Assembly (NCBI RefSeq): GCF_029626225.1
Contig: NZ_JARUBP010000001.1
Coordinates: 6,882,001 to 6,946,000 of the forward strand
DNA from: Asanoa sp. WMMD1127
GTDB taxonomy: Bacteria; Actinomycetota; Actinomycetes; Mycobacteriales; Micromonosporaceae
Reading direction: 5' to 3'
DNA: 64,000 bases
This document shows, piece after piece, positions 43,211 to 52,034 of the stretch (positions are counted from its first letter, which is position 1; every line of letters starts with the position of its first letter). The notes beneath the pieces are model-generated. The model did not search any database. It was not told the origin of the DNA and saw only the letters and a list, made by a program, of their open reading frames with translations. The position numbers and the translations under genes are program-made.

Positions 43211-44386
43211 GTGCCGGACGTGATGGAGATCGGAGCGGACTGGCGTCTGATCGACGGCGTGGCGACGGCGTGGTTCGACGCGCCGTCGCTGATCGAGGGA
43301 GCTTCGCTGGCCGGACGCGTCGTCGAGCTGTCGGCGGAGATCGCGATCGACCTGCGTGCGACCGGCGTGCGGGTGCGCCTCGACCGGGACGAGCACGCCG
43401 AGGCGGTGTCGGCGGCCGCGCGGGATCTCGGGCTGGCCGCGAACCCGGCGGCGCTGCAGCAGCTGAGCGTCGTGTTCGAGTCCGCGAACCCGTCCGAGCT
43501 GAGACGGTTCTGGGCGCCTGTGCTCGACTACGCGCCTGGACCGGACGGCGGTCTCGTGGACCCGTTGCGCCGCGACCCGGGGATGCGGATCCGGCCGTCG
43601 ACCGATCGGCGCCCGCTGCGAAACCGGATCCACCTCGACGTGGTGCGACCGGCCGCGGCGGTCGAGCAGGCGAGTCCGGGTGAGGCTTCGGGACCCTATG
43701 GGGTCCGGCACGCCGACCCCGACGGCAACGAGGTCGACCTGGTCCCGGCCGACGCGCTGGACGGAACCGCGGACTGGCAGGCGGTGTTCAGCGCGATGGC
43801 CTGCTACCGCACCTCCTCGCCGAGGCAGCAGCGTGAGCTGGCCGCCGCGGCAGCGGCGCTGGCCGCCGACGCGGGCTTCCCGCTGCTGGTCGACCTGCGC
43901 CCCGGTCTGGTGATCGTCGACAGCGGCAAGGACCAGTGGGAGGGCGACGCCCACGGCCTGGATCTCGACTTCACCGAGCTGGCCGGCAGCCTCCAGACCG
44001 CGGCACGCGCACTCGGCGCCACCGCCGATGTGGCACTGCCGCGCTTCGCCCAGCTCTTCCTCGACGCTGCCGATGTCGCCGCGGTCCGCGCGTTCTGGCT
44101 GGCCGCATTGGGATACGCCGCCGACCGGCGAACCGGGCTGAGCGACATCCACGACCCCCGGCGACTCAACCCGGTGCTGGTCTTCCAGGAGATCGACACC
44201 TCGGAGACGGAACGGCGCCGGCAGCGCAACCGCATCCACGTCGAGCTCGCCGTGCCGGCGGACCGCGCGCAGACACGCCTCGCCACGACCGTCGCAGCCG
44301 GCGGCCGCCTCCTCGACGAGTCGCCGAACCGCTGGCGAATCGCCGACCCCGAAGGCAACGAACTAGTAATCGTCAGCGGCGCCTGA
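43211..44386 (+). CDS. Duplicated VOC (glyoxalase-like) protein with PCD-like N-terminus
   Basis: A 391-residue protein. Residues 8-90 resemble a pterin-carbinolamine-dehydratase-like half (DWRLIDGVATAWFDAPSLIEGA); then two VOC modules follow, marked by LRRFWAPVLDYAP ... DPDGNEVDLVPAD and VRAFWLAALGYAAD ... DPEGNELVIVSG. Such two-module VOC proteins are common in actinomycetes and lack an assigned reaction. GTG start, 4 nt after the membrane protein gene. Confidence 0.82.
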   Translation: MPDVMEIGADWRLIDGVATAWFDAPSLIEGASLAGRVVELSAEIAIDLRATGVRVRLDRDEHAEAVSAAARDLGLAANPAALQQLSVVFESANPSELRRFWAPVLDYAPGPDGGLVDPLRRDPGMRIRPSTDRRPLRNRIHLDVVRPAAAVEQASPGEASGPYGVRHADPDGNEVDLVPADALDGTADWQAVFSAMACYRTSSPRQQRELAAAAAALAADAGFPLLVDLRPGLVIVDSGKDQWEGDAHGLDLDFTELAGSLQTAARALGATADVALPRFAQLFLDAADVAAVRAFWLAALGYAADRRTGLSDIHDPRRLNPVLVFQEIDTSETERRRQRNRIHVELAVPADRAQTRLATTVAAGGRLLDESPNRWRIADPEGNELVIVSGA

Positions 44387-44543
44387 CCCCAAGTTGGACC
44401 CCCCTTGGCGCGCCCGGCAGATGCGGCTTCTTCCCGCCTGCACGACGCCGCACTTCCGCAAGATCGCGGAACGCACAACCGCGCGCAGCAGCTCCGCGAC
44501 CGGCCGGGTGGAGGGGGTCCCTCCTGACGCCTACATGCGAAAG

Positions 44544-44557
44544 CATGTGGCCACATG
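44544..44557. repeat. 14-bp perfect palindrome
   Basis: CATGTGGCCACATG in the gene-free interval, about 55 nt before the tandem repeats. It also stands out as AT-rich locally. Role unknown. Confidence 0.4.
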
Positions 44558-44599
44558 TCTTCGCGCGTGCGCTCTGTTGGGGAGGGGTCGGCCCGCGCC

Positions 44600-45240
44600 G
44601 CGCTTGGCGGTTGGGAGGCGGAACTCGCGCGCGGACCACGGCTCGGGACAACGCCGGCCCGAGCGGACCAGGCGTCGCCGGCCTGCACGGCCGCTGCGAT
44701 GACCAACGCGGCGGCCAACCACACAGCGCGGCTCGGGATGGGCCGGCCTACCGCAGGCCTTGCGGGTCGGGAGCCGAACCCACGCACGGACACGGCTCGA
44801 GACAACTCCGGGCGAGCGGACCAGGCGTCGCCGGCCTGCACGGCCGCTGCGATGACCAACGCGGCGGCCAACCACACAGCGCGGCTCGGGATGGGCCGGC
44901 CTACCGCAGGCCTTGCGGGTCGGGAGCCGAACCCACGCACGGACACGGCTCGAGACAACTCCGGGCGAGCAGACCAGGCGTCGCCGGCCTGCACGGCCGC
45001 TGCGATGACCAACGCGGCGGCCAACCACACAGCGCGGCTCGGGATGGGCCGGCCTACCGCAGGCCTTGCGGGTCGGGAGCCGAACCCGCGCGCGGAACAC
45101 GGCTCGGGACAACGCCGGCCCGAGCAGACCAGGCTTCGCCGGCCGCGCGGCAAGGCGCTGCGGCGGCCAATCACACAGCGCGGCCCGCAATGGGCCGGCC
45201 CGCGGAGGGCCTGGCTGGTCGGGTGCCGAACCCGGTCCGC
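44600..45240. repeat. 153-bp tandem repeat array in a 1-kb gene-free interval
   Basis: The interval 44387-45421 has no convincing gene. It is dominated by a 153-bp unit present in three nearly identical copies (44663, 44816, 44969; period measured at two markers), with a partial copy before (44603-44662) and a degenerate fourth copy (from 45124) with 2-nt slippage. Each unit contains GGCCT-ACCGC-AGGCC and other small hairpins. Because 153 is a multiple of three, open frames run through on both strands, giving repetitive proteins of 51-residue units, but no frame has a ribosome site or sensible composition. Confidence 0.8.
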
Positions 45241-45421
45241 CGGTCACGGTCATGCGGCAAGGGCCGGCGGCGCCCCGATCGCCCGGGAAGCGGTCCGCCT
45301 CGCCTACGGCGGCCGAAGCGGTCCTGGAGCGGCGAACCGCGGCAGGCCAAGCCTCGGGTGCGAGCTGCGCCGTCCCCGGGGTGTGGCCGCCGGTGACGAT
45401 CAACGGGGTGCGCGGCGGCGG

Positions 45422-46225
45422 TCAGGTGGTGAAGAAGCGGTGTAGGAGTGGGGCGAGGGCTGTCGGGTCGGCTACGTGGCCTGAGTTTTCGACCACCGCG
45501 CGCTCCGCGTGCGGCAAGGCCGCGACCAACTCGTCGGCGGCCGTCTCGAAGAAGCTCGGGCCCAGGGCCGCCAGGTGCGGGTCGGCGGCCGCGCCTGTCG
45601 CTACGAGGACCGGCTGGCCCACGCCGGCCAGCAACGACGCGGGTACGCGGCCGTCGCCCAGGCAGGCCGCGTCGTAGGCCAGGGTCGGGGCCAGCGCCTC
45701 CAGCGACGGCCAGATCGGCAGTGCGCGGGCGCCCGCGATCTCGGCGTCGCCGGCGCCGGCCAGGCGCATGAAGGCCGCTACCGCGTCGCCGCGGCGGCCC
45801 AGGGCCAGCAGGCCGCGTAGCTCTTCCACATAGGACAGCCAGGCCGCGCGGAGCGGCTCGTCGGTCAGGTAGGGGATCTCGTAGACGGCGACGCGCGCCA
45901 CCGGGAGGCCGGCGGCCGCGCCGGTCAGGGCCAGGGCGCCGCCGGACGACGCGCCGAAGAGCAGGGCCGAGCCGTCGGCCGGGGCCAGCAGCGCGGCCAG
46001 GTCGTCGATTTCGCGGTCGACCGCGTAAGGCTGGGTGTCGCCGCTGGCGCCGCGGCCGCGGCGGGCGTAGTTGACGACCGTGAACCAGCGCGACAGCTCG
46101 GTGGCCAGCGGCGCGTTCTCCGCGCCGTCGTCGAGGCCGCCGCCGACCAGGACCAGCAGCGGGCCGGCGCCCAGGCGGGTGTAGGCGATGGTGGTGCCGT
46201 CGCGGGACGTGACGTAAGCGCTCAT
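45422..46225 (-). CDS. Alpha/beta-fold hydrolase
   Basis: A 267-residue hydrolase. Nucleophile in FGASSGG, YARRGRG turn, ATGAAADP and the final His of VENSGHVADP complete a triad. ATG 46225 overlaps the DNA polymerase-like stop by 4 nt. The family (YbbA-like) includes esterases; substrate unknown. Confidence 0.85.
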   Translation of the reverse strand: MSAYVTSRDGTTIAYTRLGAGPLLVLVGGGLDDGAENAPLATELSRWFTVVNYARRGRGASGDTQPYAVDREIDDLAALLAPADGSALLFGASSGGALALTGAAAGLPVARVAVYEIPYLTDEPLRAAWLSYVEELRGLLALGRRGDAVAAFMRLAGAGDAEIAGARALPIWPSLEALAPTLAYDAACLGDGRVPASLLAGVGQPVLVATGAAADPHLAALGPSFFETAADELVAALPHAERAVVENSGHVADPTALAPLLHRFFTT

Positions 46226-47892
46226 TTGGCCTCCGCGTAGCAGTCGACGGCGACCGCCTCCATCGGGAAGCGGACCTCGGTGTCGCCGAACAGGGTCGCG
46301 GTCGCGCGGGCGCCGGCGGCGTGGACCGCCTCGACCACCGACTCGGCCTGGTCGGCCGGGCAGTGCACCAGCACCTCGTCGTGCTGGAAGAGGACGAGCT
46401 CGGCCGGCGTGCCGGCGAGCGCCGTGCGCAGCGTCGCCAGCAGCGCCAGCGCCCACTCGGCGGCCGTGGCCTGGATGACGAAGTTGCGGGTGAACCGGCC
46501 GCGGGCCCGGGCCCGGCCGGTGTCAGCGACCTCACCGGACTCGTAGCCCGCCTCGGCCAGCGACACCGACACCGACGACGGCGGGCAGGTGCGGCCGAGC
46601 CACGAGCGGACCAGGCCGCCGCCCTCGCCCGTGCGGGCCGCGCTTTCCACATAGTCGAACGCCGTCGGGTAGTGGCTGCGCAGCACCGCGAGGGCGGGCA
46701 CGGCGGCGCCGCCGGTCTGGCCGTACATGGCGCCGAGCAGGGCGACCTTGGCGCGGGCGCGATCGCCGCCGAAGGCGTCGGCGGCCAGCGCCGCGTAGAG
46801 GTCGCCGGCCTGGCCCGCGGCGGCCAGCCGGTCGTCGCCGGAGACGGCGGCCAGCACCCGCGGCTCGAGTTGGGCGGCGTCGGCCACCACCAGCCGCCAC
46901 CCGGGGTCGGCGACCACCGCGCGGCGGACCACCTTGGGGATCTGCAGCGCTCCCCCGCCCCGGCTGGCCCACCGGCCGGAGACCACCCCGCCGGGCACGT
47001 ATTCGGGCCGGAACCGGCCGTCCTGGACCCAGGCGTCGCGCCAGGCCCAGCCGTGCGCCGTCCAGATGCGGAACAGCTCCTTGTAGGCCAGCACCGGCCG
47101 GACCGCCGGGTGGTCGACCCGCTGCAGGGTCCAGGAGCGCGTGTTGGGCACGTCGACCCCGGCCCGGTGGAACGCCTTGAGCAGCTCGCCCGGCGACTCG
47201 GGATGCAGCGAGCGGACGCCGAACGCGGCGGCGATCTCGGCGGCCAGCGCCGCGAGCCGGGCCGGCGGCCCACCCACGGCGGACGGCGCGCCCAGCAGCT
47301 CGCGGAGCAACGCGTCGTGGACGTCGGACCGCCACGGCAGCCCGGCCGCGCCCATCTCGGCCGCCACCAGGGCGCCGGCCGACTCGGCCGCGACCAGCAG
47401 CCGGAACCGCCCCGGCGGCGAGGGCACGGCGGCCATCCGGGCGCGCTGGTCGGCGTGGACCGTCACGAGGTCGTCGAGGGAGACCGCCGGGGGCACCGCC
47501 GCGAACAGGGCCGCCTGACCGTCGCCGGGCGGCGAGGCCGCGAGCGGCGGCGGATCCGGCGGCACCGGCCCACCACGCAGCCGGGCCAACGCCGCGGCGA
47601 CCGACCGGGGCGAACCCCACGACCCGGCCGACCCCAGCAGCAACGCCTCGGTCAGCTCGACGTCGTGGCAGCGCTCGACCCGCACGCCGGCCGCCAGCAG
47701 CGAAGGATAGAGCGCGGAGGTCGACGGCCAGACCCAGCGCGGCCGCGACGCGGCCTCGACGGAGGCCACCGCCGCGGCCAGTGACGGCACGGTCGCGGCG
47801 GGCCCGGCTGGGCGGCCCCCGTCGTCGAGCGGCAGGAGCCGACCCGAACCGCCCTCCCCCGGAACCGCCGCGACCAGCACGGGTTCATTCAA
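46222..47892 (-). CDS. Family-A DNA polymerase-like protein (bifunctional 3'-5' exonuclease/polymerase type)
   Basis: A 556-residue protein. The N-terminal ~240 residues hold a degenerate exonuclease-like fold; the polymerase domain shows motif A VVADAAQLEPRVLA (DYSQIELR in PolA), motif B RARAKVALLGAMYGQTGG and motif C FQHDEVLVHC. The metal Asp of motif A and the HDE of motif C are present. The start is unclear: TTG 47892 or GTG 47880. It differs from the housekeeping polA in size and is typical of an actinomycete-specific branch. Confidence 0.8.
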   Translation of the reverse strand: MNEPVLVAAVPGEGGSGRLLPLDDGGRPAGPAATVPSLAAAVASVEAASRPRWVWPSTSALYPSLLAAGVRVERCHDVELTEALLLGSAGSWGSPRSVAAALARLRGGPVPPDPPPLAASPPGDGQAALFAAVPPAVSLDDLVTVHADQRARMAAVPSPPGRFRLLVAAESAGALVAAEMGAAGLPWRSDVHDALLRELLGAPSAVGGPPARLAALAAEIAAAFGVRSLHPESPGELLKAFHRAGVDVPNTRSWTLQRVDHPAVRPVLAYKELFRIWTAHGWAWRDAWVQDGRFRPEYVPGGVVSGRWASRGGGALQIPKVVRRAVVADPGWRLVVADAAQLEPRVLAAVSGDDRLAAAGQAGDLYAALAADAFGGDRARAKVALLGAMYGQTGGAAVPALAVLRSHYPTAFDYVESAARTGEGGGLVRSWLGRTCPPSSVSVSLAEAGYESGEVADTGRARARGRFTRNFVIQATAAEWALALLATLRTALAGTPAELVLFQHDEVLVHCPADQAESVVEAVHAAGARATATLFGDTEVRFPMEAVAVDCYAEAK

Positions 47893-47909
47893 CCCGACGG
47901 GTACGACAG

Positions 47910-48863
47910 TTACTTCGTGATGCTGCCCGTCAGGCCGGCCTGCACCTGGCGCTGGAAGATGATGTAGACCGCGAGCACCGGCAGCATGGCCATCGTGAGG
48001 CCGGCGAACATGCCCGACCAGTCGGACTTGTAGCCCTGGTTCACGGACAGGTCGATCAGCGCCTGCGCGATCGGGGCCTTCTTCTCGTCGCCGCCCTCGG
48101 GCTGCATCAGCAGCACGGGCAGGTACCACTGGTTCCACTGGCCGATCACGTTGAAGATGCCGATGCTGATCAGGCCGGGCTTGGCCATCGGCAGCATCAC
48201 CCGGAAGAACAGCGAGGTGTGCGTGCAGCCGTCGACGAGGGCCGCCTCCGCCACCGACGACGGCAGCGTGCGGAAGAACGAGTGCATGAAGAAGACGGTG
48301 AACGAGAGCGACCAGGCGACGTACACCAGGATCAGCATCGCGTACTGGTTGTGCCCGAGGAACGGCACGATGTTGCCCATGTTGTCGATGCCCTTGTAGA
48401 GCGGCACCGCGGCCATGTAGACGGGCAGCGTCAGCCCGGCCAGGAACAGGTAGTAGATGACCCGGTTGCCGGGGAACTCGTAGCGGGCCAACACGTACGC
48501 GGCCATCGAGCCGAGCAGCATCGTGAGGAACACGCCGCCACCCACGATGATCACGGTGTCCAGGAAGACGTCCGTGAAGTGCCCGTTCGTCCAGGCCCGG
48601 GAGAAGTTGTCCCAGTGCAGGCCGTCCGGGATCATCGAGAGCGGGTTGCGGATGATCTCGGCGTCGGTCTTGAACGACGACATGACGACCCACAGCAGCG
48701 GCAGCACCACCATGGCGCCCCACACCAGCAGGAACAGGTGCGAGAAGCCGCTGAACGCGGTGTCGCCGATCGAGGAGCCGGACTTCGCGGGCCGACCCCG
48801 GCCGGACGGCGCCGGCTGCACCCCGACGGTTCCCGTCGAGGGAGGCGTGGTGACCGTGCTCAT
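47910..48863 (-). CDS. ngcG: Amino-sugar ABC importer permease NgcG-like (MalG family)
   Basis: A 317-residue permease with six hydrophobic segments and the EAA loop VAEAALVDGCTHTSLFFRVMLPM. It is the third gene after ngcE and ngcF, 9 nt after ngcF. N-terminal ~40 residues are Pro/Ser/Gly-rich and cytoplasmic. Confidence 0.85.
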   Translation of the reverse strand: MSTVTTPPSTGTVGVQPAPSGRGRPAKSGSSIGDTAFSGFSHLFLLVWGAMVVLPLLWVVMSSFKTDAEIIRNPLSMIPDGLHWDNFSRAWTNGHFTDVFLDTVIIVGGGVFLTMLLGSMAAYVLARYEFPGNRVIYYLFLAGLTLPVYMAAVPLYKGIDNMGNIVPFLGHNQYAMLILVYVAWSLSFTVFFMHSFFRTLPSSVAEAALVDGCTHTSLFFRVMLPMAKPGLISIGIFNVIGQWNQWYLPVLLMQPEGGDEKKAPIAQALIDLSVNQGYKSDWSGMFAGLTMAMLPVLAVYIIFQRQVQAGLTGSITK

Positions 48864-48872
48864 TCGAAGCTC

Positions 48873-49814
48873 CTAGTACTCGATCCGCTCGCGGCGGGTG
48901 ATCCGCAGCTGCACGGCGGCCAGCAGCAGGGTGAAGATGCCGAGCGCCACCGCGATCGCGCAGGCGTAGCCGAACTGGCCCTTGTTGAACGCGGTGAAGT
49001 TGATGACCGACGCGAACACCTCGCTCGCGTGGTCCGGACCGCCCTGGCTCGGCGTCATGACGTAGACCAGGGCGTACATGTCGAGGGCGATGAAGCCCAG
49101 GTAGACCCAGGCGACCGAGACCGAGTCGCGCAGCAGCGGCAGGGTGACCCGGAAGAAGGTGCTCACCCGGCTGGCCCCGTCGAGGGTGGCCGCCTCGAAG
49201 ATGTCCTTCGGGATGGACTGCATCGCCGCGGAGAACAGCACCATGTAGAAGCCGGTGCCACCCCAGACCGCGATCAACAGCAACCACCAGAGCACGGTGG
49301 GTACGCCGAGGAAGGGCGTCGGGTCGGCGACGAACTGCAGGGGGTTGTCGCGGTCGACCAGACCGATCTTCATCAGGATCCCGTTGAGCAGGCCCTGCTC
49401 GTCGCCGCGGTAGATGGCCTGCCACATGATGGCGACCAGCACCAGCGAGAGCACCTGCGGGAAGAAGAAGATCACCTTGTAGACGTTGGAGCCCCACACG
49501 CCGCGGACCCCGGCCCTGCTCCCGCGTCCACCCACGTTGAGGAGGAACGCGAAGAGCAGGGCCAGCGCGATCGTGAAGACCGGCACGGTGACCAGGAAGA
49601 AAACGCTGTGCCAGAAGGCTTTGCGGATCAGCTCGTCCTTGACCAGCCGGACGTAGTTGTCCAGCCCGACGAACTCCTGTGTGTCCGAGTAGCCGCCCCA
49701 GTTGGTCAGCGAGTATCCGATGTCCTGCGCATAGGGCCACAGCACGTAGAACACGTACAGAAGCACCGGCAGGAACAGAAAGCTCGTGACGAAGCGGGCT
49801 TTACCGTGCCGCAT
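48873..49814 (-). CDS. ngcF: Amino-sugar ABC importer permease NgcF-like (MalF family)
   Basis: A 313-residue permease. EAA loop FEAATLDGASRVSTFFRVTLPL. Six hydrophobic segments, beginning FVTSFLFLPVLLYVFYVLWPY. Preceded by ngcE (15 nt) and followed by ngcG. Confidence 0.85.
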   Translation of the reverse strand: MRHGKARFVTSFLFLPVLLYVFYVLWPYAQDIGYSLTNWGGYSDTQEFVGLDNYVRLVKDELIRKAFWHSVFFLVTVPVFTIALALLFAFLLNVGGRGSRAGVRGVWGSNVYKVIFFFPQVLSLVLVAIMWQAIYRGDEQGLLNGILMKIGLVDRDNPLQFVADPTPFLGVPTVLWWLLLIAVWGGTGFYMVLFSAAMQSIPKDIFEAATLDGASRVSTFFRVTLPLLRDSVSVAWVYLGFIALDMYALVYVMTPSQGGPDHASEVFASVINFTAFNKGQFGYACAIAVALGIFTLLLAAVQLRITRRERIEY

Positions 49815-49829
49815 CTCGACTATCCGTTC

Positions 49830-51257
49830 TTAGGCGTCGCGGGTGAACTTCTTGATGGCGCTGTCCTTGGCCACCTTGTCCGTGGCCTGCTGGAGCGTAT
49901 CGGCGAACTTCGCCGCGGTCATGCGGCCGGCCATCAGCTCGCCGATCGCGTTCTGCTCCGCCTTGTCGATGTCGGCGTACCAGTCGGGGTGCTTGAAGGA
50001 GACCAGGTCACCGCTGGCCTTCTTCATGACCTCGCCGGCCGAGACCAGCGCGGTCGAGTTGGTCACCTTGTCGCCCGAACCGGCCCGCGACGACAGCGAG
50101 CTGGTCAGCTCGGCGAACTTGCCGGCACCCTCGACCGAGAGCATCGCCCGCAGGAACTCCATGCCGGCCGCCGCGTTGGCCGCCTTCTTCGGGACGATCC
50201 AGTTCTCGCCCGAACCGGCGTACACCGCGCCCTTGGCCTTGTCGTTGGCGCTGACGCTCCAGAAGTTCGCCAGCTTCATCTGGAAGCCGGACGGGATCGT
50301 CTGGCGCATCTCGTTCTCCAGCCACGTGCCGCAGGGCAGGAGGGCGGCCTTGCCGTCGAGGAACGCCTGCTGCGACTCGGTGTGGCTCAGGGTCGCGCTG
50401 CCGGCCAGCGTGTAGCCGTCCTTGACGATCTTCTCGGTCGCCTCGAGCGCGGCCATCACCTCGGGCGTCTTCCAGCAACCCGGCTTCAGGTTGTCGATGT
50501 CGACGACCGCCTGCTTGCCGCCGGACTGCCAGATCCAGCTCATGATCGCCCAGCGCATGTAGTACGGGTACTTGCCCGCGAACGCGAACGGCGCCAGGCC
50601 CGCCGACTTGATCTTCGGCGCGAGAGCGAAGAACTCGTCGAAGGTCGTCGGGACGGTCCAGCTGTTCTTGTCGAACAGGGCCTGGTTGTACCAGACACCG
50701 AACACGGTGTACGCGTAGTTGAGCACGAACACCTTGCCGTCGAACGTGCCGTCGTTGACGGTGCCCGGCAGCAGGGTGTCCCGCACCTTGGTGTTGGGGT
50801 CGTCCCAGCTCGGTGCGTCCAGCAGCGGCGTGAGCTCGGTCAGCGCGCCCTCGTTGACCAGCGTGTCGAGCGCCATGATGTCGGCGCCGGCGTTGTTGAT
50901 CAGGTCGGACGGCGTGGTGCTGAACTTCGGCTGCTGCTCGGTCTTGATCTTCTGGGTGGAGCTCAGGTTGACGGTGACGTTCGGGTGCTTCTTGTTGAAG
51001 ACCGTCACGTCGAACTTGGCGTACGCGTCACCGAGGCCGCCGTTGAAGACGACGACGTCGACCTTGCCGCTGTCGGCCACGCCGAGCGGGTTGTCCGACG
51101 TCTTGTCGGTGGTCTCGGCCTTGTCGTCCCCGGTCGAGCTGCCGGCACAAGCGGAGAGCAGCGCGACGGCGGGGGTGGCGAGCAGACCGGCGGCCGCCGT
51201 ACCGCGCAGCAGCGAGCGGCGGCTGAGGTCCGACGTGCTGTCGGGGAGTTGCGACAT
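49830..51257 (-). CDS. ngcE: N-acetylglucosamine/chitobiose-binding lipoprotein NgcE
   Basis: A 475-residue solute-binding protein. The twin-arginine SRRSLL (12-17) and lipobox LLSAC (Cys37) indicate Tat export with lipid anchoring. The mature part follows Streptomyces NgcE closely (VDVVVFNGGLGDAYAKF, SDLINNAGADIMALDTLV, VLNYAYTVFGVWYN, FAGKYPYYMRW, ENEMRQTIPSGFQM), which binds GlcNAc and diacetylchitobiose. MSQLPD is chosen over the ATG six codons upstream. No ATPase gene accompanies the cluster, as for other MsiK-dependent importers. Confidence 0.88.
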   Translation of the reverse strand: MSQLPDSTSDLSRRSLLRGTAAAGLLATPAVALLSACAGSSTGDDKAETTDKTSDNPLGVADSGKVDVVVFNGGLGDAYAKFDVTVFNKKHPNVTVNLSSTQKIKTEQQPKFSTTPSDLINNAGADIMALDTLVNEGALTELTPLLDAPSWDDPNTKVRDTLLPGTVNDGTFDGKVFVLNYAYTVFGVWYNQALFDKNSWTVPTTFDEFFALAPKIKSAGLAPFAFAGKYPYYMRWAIMSWIWQSGGKQAVVDIDNLKPGCWKTPEVMAALEATEKIVKDGYTLAGSATLSHTESQQAFLDGKAALLPCGTWLENEMRQTIPSGFQMKLANFWSVSANDKAKGAVYAGSGENWIVPKKAANAAAGMEFLRAMLSVEGAGKFAELTSSLSSRAGSGDKVTNSTALVSAGEVMKKASGDLVSFKHPDWYADIDKAEQNAIGELMAGRMTAAKFADTLQQATDKVAKDSAIKKFTRDA

Positions 51258-51284
51258 CTTGTCTCCTCGATTCATCGATCGGGG

Positions 51285-52034
51285 TCAAGCGGTGCGCCGG
51301 AGTCGCCCGGCGTACCGCGATTCGAGGGCGTGGTTGTGCGCGTCCCCACCGGGGACGTTGGCGGAGAGGTAGATAGGGGGCACCTCTCCGAGTTGGTGGA
51401 ACCGTCGCACGACCTCGGCGGTCAACAACTGCGCCAACAGCGCAGCGGTGACCGACGAGACCGCGCAGACCGTGCCGCCGTCGTGCGTCGGCAGCAGTGC
51501 GTCGCCGTACGGCGCGCCGTTGTCCAGCACGACGTCAGCGAGGTCGGCCAGCCGCCGACCGGACGGGTGGCGTGGCGCCACCCGCGTCGTGTGCGCCACC
51601 GAGGTGACCGCGATCAGCTGGTGGCCCCGCGCCTTGACCAGGGCCGCGAGCTCGACGACCGAGCCGTTGATCCCCGACTGCGAGGCCATCACGAACACGT
51701 CCTGCGGCTGTGGCCTCGCCAGCGCGTAGAGCTGGTGGGCCACGCCCGGGTCGCGTTCGAGCTTGGGGTCGCCCAGCACGTCGCGGTGCGCGTCGCCGTG
51801 CAGCACCAGGTCGTGCAGGTCGATCCGGTTGGTCGGCACCAGTCCGCCGGCCCGGCCGACCAGGTCGGCGGCGAACGCGGCGGAGTGGCCGGCGCCGAAC
51901 GCCTGCAGCACTCCCCCGGCCCGCAGGCTCTCGGCGACCAGGTCCGCGGCCCGCGCCAGGTCGTCGGCCTGGGCGTCGAGCAGACCGTCGAGCAGCGGGC
52001 GCACGGCCTCGGCGTAACCGCGGGCGGAGATCAT
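51285..52034 (-). CDS. SIS-domain phosphosugar-binding protein
   Basis: A 249-residue sugar isomerase-type protein. GAGHSAAFAADLVGRAGG is the phosphosugar loop, and ASQSGINGSVVELAAL is the second conserved Ser motif of SIS domains. Related to uncharacterised SIS proteins that follow RpiR regulators and amino-sugar importers. ATG 52034 overlaps the RpiR stop by 4 nt; ngcE follows in 27 nt. A role with GlcNAc-6-phosphate or MurNAc-6-phosphate is inferred. Confidence 0.85.
   Translation of the reverse strand: MISARGYAEAVRPLLDGLLDAQADDLARAADLVAESLRAGGVLQAFGAGHSAAFAADLVGRAGGLVPTNRIDLHDLVLHGDAHRDVLGDPKLERDPGVAHQLYALARPQPQDVFVMASQSGINGSVVELAALVKARGHQLIAVTSVAHTTRVAPRHPSGRRLADLADVVLDNGAPYGDALLPTHDGGTVCAVSSVTAALLAQLLTAEVVRRFHQLGEVPPIYLSANVPGGDAHNHALESRYAGRLRRTA

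Noticed and set aside
44600-45240. CRISPR-like array
   Set aside because: The repeat is 153 bp without unique spacers, and no cas genes occur in the window.
44555-45445. Open frames on both strands through the 153-bp repeats giving proteins with 51-residue units
   Set aside because: Both strands are open simply because the unit is a multiple of three and very GC-rich; no ribosome site, implausible composition (Ala/Arg/Thr/Pro), and the frames run into the neighbouring gene.
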